Assembly: GCA_030715195.1 (NCBI GenBank)
Contig: JAUYVI010000008.1
Location: 124,001 to 188,000 of the forward strand
Source: Dongia sedimenti
Lineage (GTDB): Bacteria; Pseudomonadota; Alphaproteobacteria; Dongiales; Dongiaceae
Direction: 5' to 3'
Length of the DNA stretch: 64,000 nt
Below the pieces are notes generated by a model that was not told the origin of the DNA, searched no databases, and was given only the letters and a program-made list of their open reading frames with translations. The translations under genes were made by a program, and so were the position numbers. Every line of letters starts with the position of its first letter. The stretch's first letter is position 1. This document shows, one piece after another, positions 7,778-15,757 of the stretch.

Positions 7778-8527
7778 TCAGATCGACAACCGCTTGAAGA
7801 TCGCTTCCGGTATCGCGCGAATTCCCAGCATGATCACAGCCCAGATCCGGCGTACATAGATCTGGTCGCTTTTGCGGTCCGCGGCGCGCCAGATGGCGGA
7901 GGCAACTTCCTCCGGTGCGGCGGTCAGCGGGCCGGGCAGTTTCATGCCATCGGTCATGCGGGTCCTGACGAAGCCCGGTTTGACTGTGATGACGTGGATG
8001 TCTTGCTTGGCCAGACGGTTTCGCAATCCGGATAGATAGGCGCTGAAGCCCGCCTTGGCCGATCCATAGACGTAATTCGAGGCACGGCCGCGATCTCCCG
8101 CGACGGAAGTGACGCCGACAATCATGCCGCTCCCGCGTCGGGCGAAATGCTCCGCGAAGAGGCCGAGAATCAGCGCTGGTCCTTCGAAGTTGGATCGCAG
8201 GATGGCGGTTGCATGATCCAGATCGGATTGCGCGCGCGCCTGATTGCCGTGGAGGCCCACCACGCAGACGACGATATCGGGCAGAAGTGGCAGTCCGTCG
8301 ATGAACGGCGCCATGGCCGTTGAATCGAGCACGTCAAATGCATGTACGGTGACGGCAACACGGCTGCGCGACGCGATATCATCGGCATCGCGCTGAAGCG
8401 CCTCGGGATCGCGGCCGGCGAGCTGGATCCTCCACCCGCGCGCGGCAAAGTGGCGGGCGGTGGCGCGGCCAATGTCCGACGTGCCGCCGAGAACCAATAT
8501 TGTCTTTCCGTTCGTCCCCTTGTCCAT
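7778..8527 (-). CDS. Short-chain dehydrogenase, DprE2-like (decaprenylphosphoryl-2-keto-pentose reductase)
   Basis: A 249-aa SDR close in length to mycobacterial DprE2 (254 aa). It has the TGxxxGxG-type variant GGTSDIGRATARHFAARG at the N-terminus, VTSVAGDRG with the catalytic Ser, and YVYGSAKAG with the Y-x3-K pair, then VKPGFVRTRMT. It lies 9 bases downstream of the DprE1-like gene on the same strand. In mycobacteria the pair epimerises the 2'-OH of polyprenylphosphoryl ribose: DprE1 oxidises and DprE2 reduces with NADH. The gene pairing is the strongest argument for that job here; sequence alone would only say SDR. Confidence 0.7.
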   Translation of the reverse strand: MDKGTNGKTILVLGGTSDIGRATARHFAARGWRIQLAGRDPEALQRDADDIASRSRVAVTVHAFDVLDSTAMAPFIDGLPLLPDIVVCVVGLHGNQARAQSDLDHATAILRSNFEGPALILGLFAEHFARRGSGMIVGVTSVAGDRGRASNYVYGSAKAGFSAYLSGLRNRLAKQDIHVITVKPGFVRTRMTDGMKLPGPLTAAPEEVASAIWRAADRKSDQIYVRRIWAVIMLGIRAIPEAIFKRLSI

Positions 8528-8536
8528 GCCGAAGCC

Positions 8537-9883
8537 TCAGATGCCAAGGCGTTGCGAGAGACGGGAGGCGATGCGGCCGTGCGGGTCGAGCGAATTCTTC
8601 GCAGTCCGGAAGCGCGGCAGCGCCCGGTAGCTCGCCTCGAACGTCGCGCGAGATTGTCGCGAATCCTTGGCAAGGTAGATCCGCCCTCCCGCCGCGACAA
8701 CGATTCGATCGAGGTCATCCAGGAACGCGAGCAACCCTGGCTTCATGGCGAAGTCGAGAGCGAGCGTATATCCCGGAAGCGGAAAGGACATGAGACCGCG
8801 CCCCGGTCCGAGCTTCTTCAGCACGGTCAGGAAGGATGCATCGCCGCGGCGCGCTACCAGCGACAGCATCTCCGGCAATGCCGTCGGCGCGGTTTCGATC
8901 GGAATGACGCTTTGGTGCTGTACCAAGCCGCGCTTGCCGTAGACACGATTCCAGGCACCGATACGGTCGAGCGGAAAAAAGTACGACACGGCAGGCATCA
9001 GCCTGGCGTTGCGCGCCTGGCTTGCGCCTGAACGGAAATAGGCCGCGTTGAACGCGCCGACGCTCCAGCGGTTGAGTGTCCAGGCGGGAAGGTTGCATGG
9101 AACCGAGAAAAGCCTGGATCCTGTCACTGGGAAGCGGGCTCGCGAAGCTGGGCCATCGAGATCGGCAAGCGAAGCGTGCTCGCCCTGGAATATGAGCGAA
9201 CGCCCGAGGTCGGCCCCGTTGGCCACGGTGTCGATCCAGGCGACCGAGTACTGCGCAGTGTCGGCCGCGTCGAGCGCAGCCAGTGCAGCCGTGATATTGC
9301 GAGCAACCAGAGTTTGCCGGCGGATCCAGCCAGTCTCGACCCGGCGAAGGCGGAGCGTCACTTCGACGATCGTGCCGGTCAGGCCCATGCCGCCAATGGT
9401 GGCCAGGAAGAGCTCCGGATCCATCGCGGGCGAGAGGCGCACGAGCTCGCCGCCCGACGTCGCTATCAGGAGACTCTCCACGTGGTCGCCGAAGCCGCCG
9501 TCACGATGGTGGTTCTTGCCGTGGACGTCGGCGGCGACCGCGCCGCCGAGCGTGACCTGCTTGGTCCCGGGAACCACGGGCGGGAAAAAGCCGAGCGGCA
9601 GAAAGACGGCGATCAGCTCGGCGAGTGACAGCCCCGCCTCGGCTGTCAGAAGTCCGGTCGTGGCGTCGAACGCACGGACCCTATCGAGCGCGCTGATTTG
9701 GAATGTCTGCTTGGCGCCGATTGCGGCATCGCCGTAGGCGCGGCCTAGTCCACGGGCAATGCCACCTTGCGCTCCCGCCATTGCCTTGCGCGCGGCATCC
9801 AGGCTGCGCGGCGTCGAGAGGATGGTCTCAGCCGCCGGATATCGGCCCCATCCGGAGATCGCGGTCAATGCAGGGCGCCCCAC
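8537..9883 (-). CDS. dprE1: DprE1-like FAD-linked decaprenylphosphoryl-ribose 2'-oxidase
   Basis: About 448 aa from the GTG at 9883 (mycobacterial DprE1 is 461). The VAO-type FAD fold shows RGLGRAYGDAA (44-54), PGTKQVTLGGAVAADVHGKN (105-124) followed by HH, and a C-terminal block GGRIYLAKDSR that aligns with the LYTAKDSR containing the catalytic Lys of the tuberculosis enzyme. The Cys that benzothiazinones modify there (in PGWNICVDF) is an Ala here (PGYTLALDF), as recalled from the known protein. The longer ATG start at 10021 adds 46 poorly conserved residues. Probably first in an operon with the DprE2-like gene. Confidence 0.78.
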   Translation of the reverse strand: MGRPALTAISGWGRYPAAETILSTPRSLDAARKAMAGAQGGIARGLGRAYGDAAIGAKQTFQISALDRVRAFDATTGLLTAEAGLSLAELIAVFLPLGFFPPVVPGTKQVTLGGAVAADVHGKNHHRDGGFGDHVESLLIATSGGELVRLSPAMDPELFLATIGGMGLTGTIVEVTLRLRRVETGWIRRQTLVARNITAALAALDAADTAQYSVAWIDTVANGADLGRSLIFQGEHASLADLDGPASRARFPVTGSRLFSVPCNLPAWTLNRWSVGAFNAAYFRSGASQARNARLMPAVSYFFPLDRIGAWNRVYGKRGLVQHQSVIPIETAPTALPEMLSLVARRGDASFLTVLKKLGPGRGLMSFPLPGYTLALDFAMKPGLLAFLDDLDRIVVAAGGRIYLAKDSRQSRATFEASYRALPRFRTAKNSLDPHGRIASRLSQRLGI

Positions 9884-10261
9884 AGCGGCGGTATGCTTCC
9901 GCCTCCCTTGTCCGCCGACGGTAACAGAAGCCCAGGGCAAGCGTCCACAAGCTGTATCGGCGCTGCGTCCTGACACTGGCAACACGTTTTCCAGCGGCTG
10001 CGTCGTGTTCGTTGCCAGCACTGATCTCTATTGGGGCCGAGGAGCTGTGGTCAGGTCATCCGCGCCTGCGACGAAGCGGCAATACGGAGGCCGACTGTCA
10101 GGCCTCCCGCGGATTACGACGGACCGGATCGGCAGCATTGAATTGAGACTGCGGCAAGATCCTATCAGATCTTGAATGTGCCGCGGGACTGTAGCGCATT
10201 GGCCCCGCAAAGCTCCCCACGAGCTTTCTAGCCCATTGATCTTTCAGGGGGTTTAAGAAGT
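9884..10261. other. Gene-free stretch at the right edge of the island
   Basis: No convincing gene. Part could encode an N-terminal extension of the DprE1-like protein up to 10021. A short dyad (AAGATC-6-GATCTT) lies at 10156-10173. I looked for a duplicate of the tRNA-Ser 3' end near 2.4-2.7 kb, as expected if the island had used this tRNA as an integration site, and found no convincing one. Confidence 0.4.
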
Positions 10262-10355
10262 TGGCGGAGGGAGGGGGATTCGAACCCCCGATAGGGCTTT
10301 AGGGCCCTATAACGGTTTAGCAAACCGCCGCCTTCAGCCGCTCGGCCACCCCTCC
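10262..10355 (-). tRNA. tRNA-Ser (anticodon GCT), CCA encoded
   Basis: Read on the reverse strand, the gene starts GGAGGGGTGGCCGAGCGGC and ends with the T-arm GGGGGTTCGAATCCCCC, the acceptor strand TCCCTCC, discriminator G and an encoded CCA. The acceptor stem pairs GGAGGGG with TCCCTCC (last pair G-U). The anticodon stem-loop is GGTTTGCTAAACC, giving anticodon GCT for AGC/AGU. The long variable arm TAGGGCCCTAAAGCCCTA is typical of serine tRNAs. It lies at the right end of the 2.7-9.9 kb cluster, the kind of site integrases favour. Confidence 0.96.
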
Positions 10356-10677
10356 GCACAAGAGACGTCCGTTATTGAGCAGCTTGCGCCACGGCGTATG
10401 CGCGGGGGTTTAGTAACGGCCGGGCCGCCGAATGTCAAACCACCCGAAGGCGCCCCCCAAACGCAGTTGCCCCTCCGACGAGGGCGGAGGGGCAACGAGG
10501 CGAGTTGGATCCGGGCTCGGCCGAGCGGCCGCTCACGGATCGCCGGACGGCATTGTGGCTGCTGTGTTTCGGGGGGAACCAGCGACCGACCGTCCACATG
10601 ATTTCAAAGTCCGGTGCCCGGCGAATGTTCCGATCGGATTCCCCGAATACGGTCGCCTGGAGATCGGCGAGTGGCGG
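10356..10677. other. Intergenic region with a strong hairpin
   Basis: No gene seen. A 12-bp perfect stem (GTTGCCCCTCCG, 7-base loop, complement) occupies 10466-10496. It lacks a T-run on either side, so it is not an obvious intrinsic terminator; it may be a repeat-type hairpin or part of the tRNA-Ser upstream region. Confidence 0.5.
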
Positions 10678-11373
10678 CTAACGCCGCTCGTATTGCCGGG
10701 CACCGAACAGCACGTCGCGCTCGGCATCGGAGAGCTGGGTGCGTTTCTGGTCGGCCAGCACGGCGATGCCGCGCTGCACCGCCGGCCGCGCCGCGACCGC
10801 GTTGAACCAGCGCTCGAGATGGGGATAGTCGCCGAGCCGCATGCCCTGCATTTCCCAGCTGCGGAGCCAGGGGAAGATGGCGATGTCGCTCATGCCGTAG
10901 ATGCCGCCGGTCAAGTACTCGACCTCGGCCAAGCGGGTATCGAGCACGCCGTAGAGCCGCTTGGTCTCGTTGGTGAAGCGCTCGACCGCGTAGGGCAGCG
11001 GCTCCGGCGCGTAGTGCCGGAAGTGGTGCACCTGTCCCAGCATCGGCCCGATATTCGCCACCTGGAAGCAAAGCCATTGCAGCGCGATCGACTGCTCATG
11101 CGCGCCCTGGGGCCAGAGCTTGCCGGTCTTCTCCGCGAGATAGATCAGGATCGCGCCGGATTCCATGAGCGCGATCGGCTTGCCGCCGGGACCGTCCGGA
11201 TCGACGATGGCCGGGACCTTGTTGTTCGGGCTGATCTTCAGGAAATCGGGCTGGAACTGGTCGCCCTTGGCGATGTCCACCGGGACCGCGCGGTACGGAA
11301 GCCCGAGTTCCTCGAGCGCGATGTGGATCTTGTGGCCGTTCGGCGTCGGCCAGGTATAGACGTCGATCGCCAT
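10678..11373 (-). CDS. Glutathione S-transferase, Nu class (YfcG/Ure2p-like)
   Basis: A 231-aa GST. The thioredoxin-like N-terminal domain has TWPTPNGHKIHIALEELGLP, whose TPNG-x-K-I motif is the signature of Nu-class/Ure2p-like GSTs, then NNKVPAIVD with the cis-Pro and MESGAILIYLAEK with the Glu-Ser pair binding the gamma-glutamyl group. The all-helical C-terminal domain follows with the YGMSDIAIFPW cap. Such proteins often act as disulfide-bond reductases or peroxidases with glutathione. It lies 2 bases downstream of a paralogue, so the two form a tandem pair in one operon. The ~25-residue charged C-terminal tail is absent from the paralogue. Confidence 0.85.
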   Translation of the reverse strand: MAIDVYTWPTPNGHKIHIALEELGLPYRAVPVDIAKGDQFQPDFLKISPNNKVPAIVDPDGPGGKPIALMESGAILIYLAEKTGKLWPQGAHEQSIALQWLCFQVANIGPMLGQVHHFRHYAPEPLPYAVERFTNETKRLYGVLDTRLAEVEYLTGGIYGMSDIAIFPWLRSWEMQGMRLGDYPHLERWFNAVAARPAVQRGIAVLADQKRTQLSDAERDVLFGARQYERR

Positions 11374-11375
11374 CG

Positions 11376-12005
11376 TCAGGCCGCCTTCTCGAGCGCCTTG
11401 AGGCCACGGCGGACGCCGGGGCGCTCGGCGATCGCACCGGCCCAGCGCTGGACGTTCGGATAATTCTCCATGTTGAAGCCGAAGCTGTGGCTGTTGCGCA
11501 CCCAGGGCCAGGTGGCGATATCGGCGATCGTGTATTCCGCGCCGGCAAGATAGGGATGCTCGGCCAGCCGCTTGTCGACCACGCCCAGCAGCCGCCCCAC
11601 TTCATTGGTGTAGCGGTCGATCGCGTAAGGCACGCGCTCCGGCGCCACGCTGCGGAAGTGGAAGGCCTGGCCGTACATCGGCCCGATATTGGCGATCTGG
11701 AACATCAGCCATTCCAGCGTCGCGTAGCGCGCACGGGGCTCGGTCGGCAGAAACTTGCCGCTCTTCTGCGCGAGATGGACCAGGATCGCGGCGGATTCGA
11801 AGATCGTCAGCGGCTTGCCCTCGGGACCCTCGGTATCGACGATCGCGGGAATCTTGCCGTTTGGATTGATCTTCAGATAGTCCGGCGCGGTCTGCTCCTT
11901 GGCACCGAGATTGATCTTGTGCACCCGGTAAGGCAGGCCCGTTTCCTCCAGCATGATGTGGATCTTGTGGCCGTTGGGTGTGGTCCACGAATAAAGCTCG
12001 ATCAT
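11376..12005 (-). CDS. Glutathione S-transferase, Nu class (YfcG/Ure2p-like), paralogue
   Basis: A 209-aa GST very similar to its downstream neighbour: SWTTPNGHKIHIMLEETGLP at the N-terminus, NPNGKIPAIVD with the cis-Pro, FESAAILVHLAQK with the Glu-Ser glutathione contact, and the C-terminal helical domain with YTIADIATWPWV. The pair probably arose by tandem duplication. As with YfcG, thiol-disulfide exchange with glutathione is the likely chemistry, in the cytosol. The start at 12005 places the beta-1 strand at residue 2, as usual in this family. It is transcribed away from the thioesterase gene, with 155 bases between them. Confidence 0.87.
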   Translation of the reverse strand: MIELYSWTTPNGHKIHIMLEETGLPYRVHKINLGAKEQTAPDYLKINPNGKIPAIVDTEGPEGKPLTIFESAAILVHLAQKSGKFLPTEPRARYATLEWLMFQIANIGPMYGQAFHFRSVAPERVPYAIDRYTNEVGRLLGVVDKRLAEHPYLAGAEYTIADIATWPWVRNSHSFGFNMENYPNVQRWAGAIAERPGVRRGLKALEKAA

Positions 12006-12160
12006 GCCGCTTTGCTGAAAATGGGTCGTGGCGGGAGGGGCAGTCTTCTCGATTTCCCCGCCCCATGCAAGGGCGCAGGGCTCGTTTCGCCCTCAAGGAA
12101 AGCTGGTGGACATGCGCGGCGACGCTCGGGCATCGTGCGCCCGTCACAATGGAGTCCAGA

Positions 12161-12556
12161 ATGACGGAAATCGGGAGAGCCCATAGCGGCTTTGCGGATT
12201 TACTCGGTTATCAGCTGACCGAGCGCAAGATCGATCATGCGGAGGTCACGCTGAAGGTCGGACCGCAGCATCTGAACCGCCTCTCGATCCCCCATGGCGG
12301 CGTGCTGGCCACCCTGCTCGACAGCGCCGCCGGCTTCGCCGCGGCCTTTGTCAATGATCCAGACCAGCCGCGCACGGTTGTTACACTTTCGATCAACGTC
12401 ATGTTCCTGGGCCAGGCGCGGATCGGCGACACGCTGATCGCGCGCGGTCGGAGGATCGGCGGAGGAAAGTCGATCGCCTATGCAACGGCGGAGGTCACCA
12501 GCGACGGCCGCGCCATCGGCCGCGCCGAAGCGGTGTTCAAATACCTCGGCAAGTAG
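12161..12556 (+). CDS. PaaI-type hotdog thioesterase
   Basis: A 131-aa single-domain hotdog protein. LNRLSIPHGGVLATLLDSAAGFA carries the HGG-x-x-x-x-L-x-D-x-x-x-G motif of PaaI/YbgC-like thioesterases, with the catalytic Asp in LLDSA. The strands TVVTLSINVMFLGQARIGDTL and SIAYATAEVTSDGRAIGRA complete the fold. It probably hydrolyses acyl- or aryl-CoA esters in the cytosol. The ATG at 12161 follows GGAG with six bases between and gives the family's usual length; longer in-frame starts read through non-homologous sequence. No neighbour shares its strand closely enough to suggest a pathway. Confidence 0.87.
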   Translation: MTEIGRAHSGFADLLGYQLTERKIDHAEVTLKVGPQHLNRLSIPHGGVLATLLDSAAGFAAAFVNDPDQPRTVVTLSINVMFLGQARIGDTLIARGRRIGGGKSIAYATAEVTSDGRAIGRAEAVFKYLGK

Positions 12557-12568
12557 GATCTCGGAGCT

Positions 12569-13675
12569 CTACTGGACTTCGGCTTCCTGGCGCCGGGCGA
12601 TCAGCTTGCCGAGCGCGTCGGTCTTCGCCTTGGCGGCATTGCCACCGACATAGCTGACATAAACCGAGATCACGTTGTCGGATGCGGTCAGGGCGTAGGA
12701 AAGAACCTCGGCGCCGTTGTCCTGATAGGGCGAGCTGGAGCAGGTGGCGGTGCCGAACGCCATCTGGCCGTGCTCGCCCTGGACCGGATCCTTGATGTCC
12801 TGCGCGAACTCGCCCTTGCACTCTTCCTTGTAGCCGCTGAGATAGCCGGCCACGATGTCGCGCAGCGTATCGTTCCCGAGATACTCCTGCCAGAACTGAC
12901 CCGCGCCGATCGGCGTGGAGAACGCGTAATAGGGATAGCCCGCCTTGTTGGCCTTGGTGTCGATGCTGATCATCGACGGCTTGGCGCCGGTGACATCGAC
13001 CAGGAACTGGCGGACCTGATCGGTGCTCCGGGTCAGCGCCTTCAGCTTCGGCGAACTGGCGCTGTCCTGCTCGTTCCCGCCGCCGCTGCTGCTCTGCTGT
13101 TGATTGTTGTCGGAGCCCTGCTGGCTGCCGGAATCGCCGCCACCAAAGGGGTTGGTGGAGGCTGTTTTGGAATACTGATCCACGCAATTCAGCAGCCGGC
13201 TCAGCGCCGCGCGCGATCCGCTGAGATCGAAGACATAGTCCTGATTCTGAGTCCGGAACGTGACTTCATTGCCGGCCTTGAGCTCGTCATAGACCGCCTG
13301 ATCGCTCTCGACCTTGATGAGGACATTGTACTGGTCATAGGTTTCGGCCCGGCCCCGATACTGTTGATTACGGTCGACCCAGTAACTGATCGGATAGGAC
13401 TGGTTCGCCGGCAGCGACCAAGGCTTGCTGTAGAGCCAAAGCTCCAGCGAATAGTCCTTGGGGATCGCAATCCCGAACTGGACCTGATCGCCATTGGCGG
13501 GCGTCCAGATCTCGCAATCCACGAACTGCCCGTTGCTGTCGTCGGTGTAGGAGTAGCCGCCCCACTGACCGACCGTGAACTCGTTGACGTTCTTCGCTTC
13601 CGCGGGAGCAAGCCCGATCAGCGCGGCGATCGCGCAGACCAGGACGCCGCCGAACGCAGCCACAGACCCCCGCAT
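12569..13675 (-). CDS. Exported hypothetical protein with a Gln/Ser/Gly-rich linker
   Basis: A protein of about 368 aa with a signal peptide (MRGSVAAFGGVLVCAIAALI, cleavage near PAEAKN). The mature N-terminal region (to ~residue 170) is aromatic and beta-rich. A low-complexity linker of Gly, Ser, Gln and Asn follows (~170-205), then a second region with three cysteines. I do not recognise a family. The ATG at 13675 is used because GGTGGAG lies six bases before it; a GTG at 13687 overlaps that ribosome-binding site. The two-part layout suggests a periplasmic or surface protein. Confidence 0.6.
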   Translation of the reverse strand: MRGSVAAFGGVLVCAIAALIGLAPAEAKNVNEFTVGQWGGYSYTDDSNGQFVDCEIWTPANGDQVQFGIAIPKDYSLELWLYSKPWSLPANQSYPISYWVDRNQQYRGRAETYDQYNVLIKVESDQAVYDELKAGNEVTFRTQNQDYVFDLSGSRAALSRLLNCVDQYSKTASTNPFGGGDSGSQQGSDNNQQQSSSGGGNEQDSASSPKLKALTRSTDQVRQFLVDVTGAKPSMISIDTKANKAGYPYYAFSTPIGAGQFWQEYLGNDTLRDIVAGYLSGYKEECKGEFAQDIKDPVQGEHGQMAFGTATCSSSPYQDNGAEVLSYALTASDNVISVYVSYVGGNAAKAKTDALGKLIARRQEAEVQ

Positions 13676-13764
13676 GGCCATCTCCACCCACTGCCCGATA
13701 GCCGGGATGCTATCAAGCCGAGGGTGGGATCGCCAAGAGGCGACGGATTCAGCCGACTATGGTG

Positions 13765-14148
13765 TCAGATCTTGACGGGTTCTGTGCCTTCGGGGCGCGG
13801 CGCAGGGCCCCCGAGCCCCAGGCGCCCGTATTCACGGGGCAGGCCGCCGGTCATCGCCAGCCACATCATCCGGAGATCGGAAAGCGCGCCGTAGAGCGGA
13901 TTGACGCGAATGAGCGGGCGGTTGTGCTCGATGAAGCGGTGCGAGCCCACGGCCATCCCGACCGCGACCAGAATCCCCAGCGGCGCCAGCAGGACCTCGC
14001 CGAGCAAGACGGCGGCAAGCGTGCTGGCGGCGCCGACCACGGTCGCCGCGTAGTGCATGCCGCGGGTGGCCGGCCGGCGATGGGCATCCAGATAGAGACG
14101 CCAGAAATCCGAGTAGGAGATCTCAAACCCGCGCTTGTCGGTTGGCAT
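13765..14148 (-). CDS. DUF962 / Mpo1-like membrane protein
   Basis: A 127-aa protein sharing every block with the DUF962 protein at 2133: FWRLYLDAHRRPATRGMHYA, two membrane helices (around 35-68), then IEHNRPLIRVNPLYGALSDL and WLAMTGG. The His and Arg residues in AHRRPATRGMH and the E-H-N-R segment are the conserved polar positions of the family, which in yeast Mpo1 bind iron for fatty-acid alpha-oxidation. It is intact here, so it shows what the other copy has lost at its C-terminus. Start: ATG at 14148; the longer open frame upstream is not homologous. Confidence 0.82.
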   Translation of the reverse strand: MPTDKRGFEISYSDFWRLYLDAHRRPATRGMHYAATVVGAASTLAAVLLGEVLLAPLGILVAVGMAVGSHRFIEHNRPLIRVNPLYGALSDLRMMWLAMTGGLPREYGRLGLGGPAPRPEGTEPVKI

Positions 14149-14252
14149 CCTGTGCGCCCCCACACCTGTTCGGTATAGCCGATTTAACACAGATAGGTTA
14201 CCGATGCCTGACTGTAAGTCCCGTATTGCACATTTTCTGTGAAAAATCGGCG

Positions 14253-15461
14253 TTACTCGCTGTCGCCGGCCGCCGCGGCCATCTGCTTCGCCATTTGCGG
14301 CGTCATGCTGGGCGGTGGTGCATCGGCGGCCGTGTTCGGCGGCGGCGCCTCGGGTCGCTCCCGCGCGGTCAGCAGAAGCTTGTCGGCCAGGCTGCGCAAC
14401 ACCGCGCGATTGGCCTGCAGCATGTCCTCCGCCAGCAGCTTCAGCACGCGGATATTGGTGTTGCTGGCATCGTCCATGTCGTCGTTGCCGACGTCGAGTC
14501 GCGCCTGGAATCGGTAATATTGGCGCAGCCCGTCTTCCGTTTCCGGCAGCAATTGTTGCAGCTGGTGATCGACCACGTCGCAGATTCCGTCGCACATCAG
14601 GGCGAAGGCCGGCTGCGCCCAGCGTGCGGCGCCCCAATCCTTCACCTCGTCATAAGGCAATCGCCGGGTCAGCTTCCCGGTTCCCAAGGAGACCATGATG
14701 ACGCCGTGATAGTCGGGATAGCGGCGCAGCGCCTCCACATAGGCACACATGCCCGGGTTATAGGCATAGAGCGCCCCATCGACCAAGGCGTAGTAGTCAT
14801 TCGGTCCGTCGATCTGGACCTGCATCGGCTCGAAATAGGTCGGCGCCGCAGTGGCCGCCCGGACGACGCTTTTCATCGGGTAGTCGTAATAGGACTTCTG
14901 CTTTGCGTTCGCGGTCTTGAAGAAGAAGGGGATCCGCCGCTCGATCTCGTAGGCCGGCACCACCACGTCGGCGAGCGCGTCCTTCAGCCGGCATTCACCG
15001 AAATAGTCCTGCAGCACGCCTTCGATTCCGGCGGACGGGTATTTTCCTTCGGCCAGCGCGCCGACCGACCGGATCTTGTGCCAGACCGAGCGCGAGAAGA
15101 CGCGTTTGCCCTCGATCTCATAGAGTCGGACGATGTCCCGGGCGGTGTGGCGCGGCTTGCCCTCGGCATCGGGGCAGCTCAGCGCCAGCGCGACCAGGCC
15201 GCCGGTCGAGGTGCCGACGATCAAATCGAAGAGATCGATGATCGGCCGGTTGGTCCGCCGTTCCAGGTCCGAAAGCACCATGGCCGGCAGGATGCCGCGG
15301 ATGCCGCCGCCGTCGATCGCCAGGATGCGGAGCGGACGCCGCTGCGTCGCATGCCCCGGCCCGTTGAGGGACGTCGCATCGACGCGGCCGGCCGGCTCGG
15401 CTTGATCGGCTTTGCGGCCGAACAACACCCGCTTCGCGATCGAGAACGGCTGCACCGCCAT
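14253..15461 (-). CDS. Patatin-like phospholipase
   Basis: A 402-aa patatin with the complete catalytic signature: the oxyanion loop DGGGIRG (about 50-56), the nucleophile elbow GTSTGG (about 83-88, Ser in G-T-S-T-G) and the D-G-A motif in ALVDGALYAYNPG. These enzymes hydrolyse acyl chains from glycerolipids. The RILAIDGGGIRGILPA opening resembles the plant-patatin and CapV subgroup. CapV proteins are effectors of CBASS defence, but there is no CD-NTase or other defence gene next to it, so a housekeeping or virulence-type lipase is as likely. The C-terminal 25 residues are Pro/Ala/Met-rich. It stands alone on its strand. Confidence 0.85.
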   Translation of the reverse strand: MAVQPFSIAKRVLFGRKADQAEPAGRVDATSLNGPGHATQRRPLRILAIDGGGIRGILPAMVLSDLERRTNRPIIDLFDLIVGTSTGGLVALALSCPDAEGKPRHTARDIVRLYEIEGKRVFSRSVWHKIRSVGALAEGKYPSAGIEGVLQDYFGECRLKDALADVVVPAYEIERRIPFFFKTANAKQKSYYDYPMKSVVRAATAAPTYFEPMQVQIDGPNDYYALVDGALYAYNPGMCAYVEALRRYPDYHGVIMVSLGTGKLTRRLPYDEVKDWGAARWAQPAFALMCDGICDVVDHQLQQLLPETEDGLRQYYRFQARLDVGNDDMDDASNTNIRVLKLLAEDMLQANRAVLRSLADKLLLTARERPEAPPPNTAADAPPPSMTPQMAKQMAAAAGDSE

Positions 15462-15757
15462 CGATCACTCCCCGTCCCGACCCTGCGCGCCTGCGAGAGG
15501 CAACATCCGGTATCCTGTGCGGACTTTCCCAGGGCGCCAGCCTTCCGCGAAACGGACTCGCCAGCGTTCCATGCCCCGAAATCTAGCCGAATCTTAAGGT
15601 CCAATGGTTAATTTTCGTTGATGGCCGAGCCCGCCGTTCGCCGCCGGGCGCGCGGCAACGACCGGATGCCGGCGCTGCAATCCAACAAATTCTGTATGGG
15701 CTTGCCGGCCTTTCATCGCCCGCAGAACACGCTAGAAAGAGCGTTGGGACGCGGAGG

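Noticed and set aside
10466-10496. Hairpin as an intrinsic terminator
   Set aside because: Strong stem but no T-run on either side and no gene ending nearby on the right strand.
14253-15461. CBASS-type defence system suggested by the CapV-like patatin
   Set aside because: No CD-NTase, Cap2/Cap3 or other defence gene within the neighbourhood; the neighbours are a DUF962 protein and an AraC regulator.
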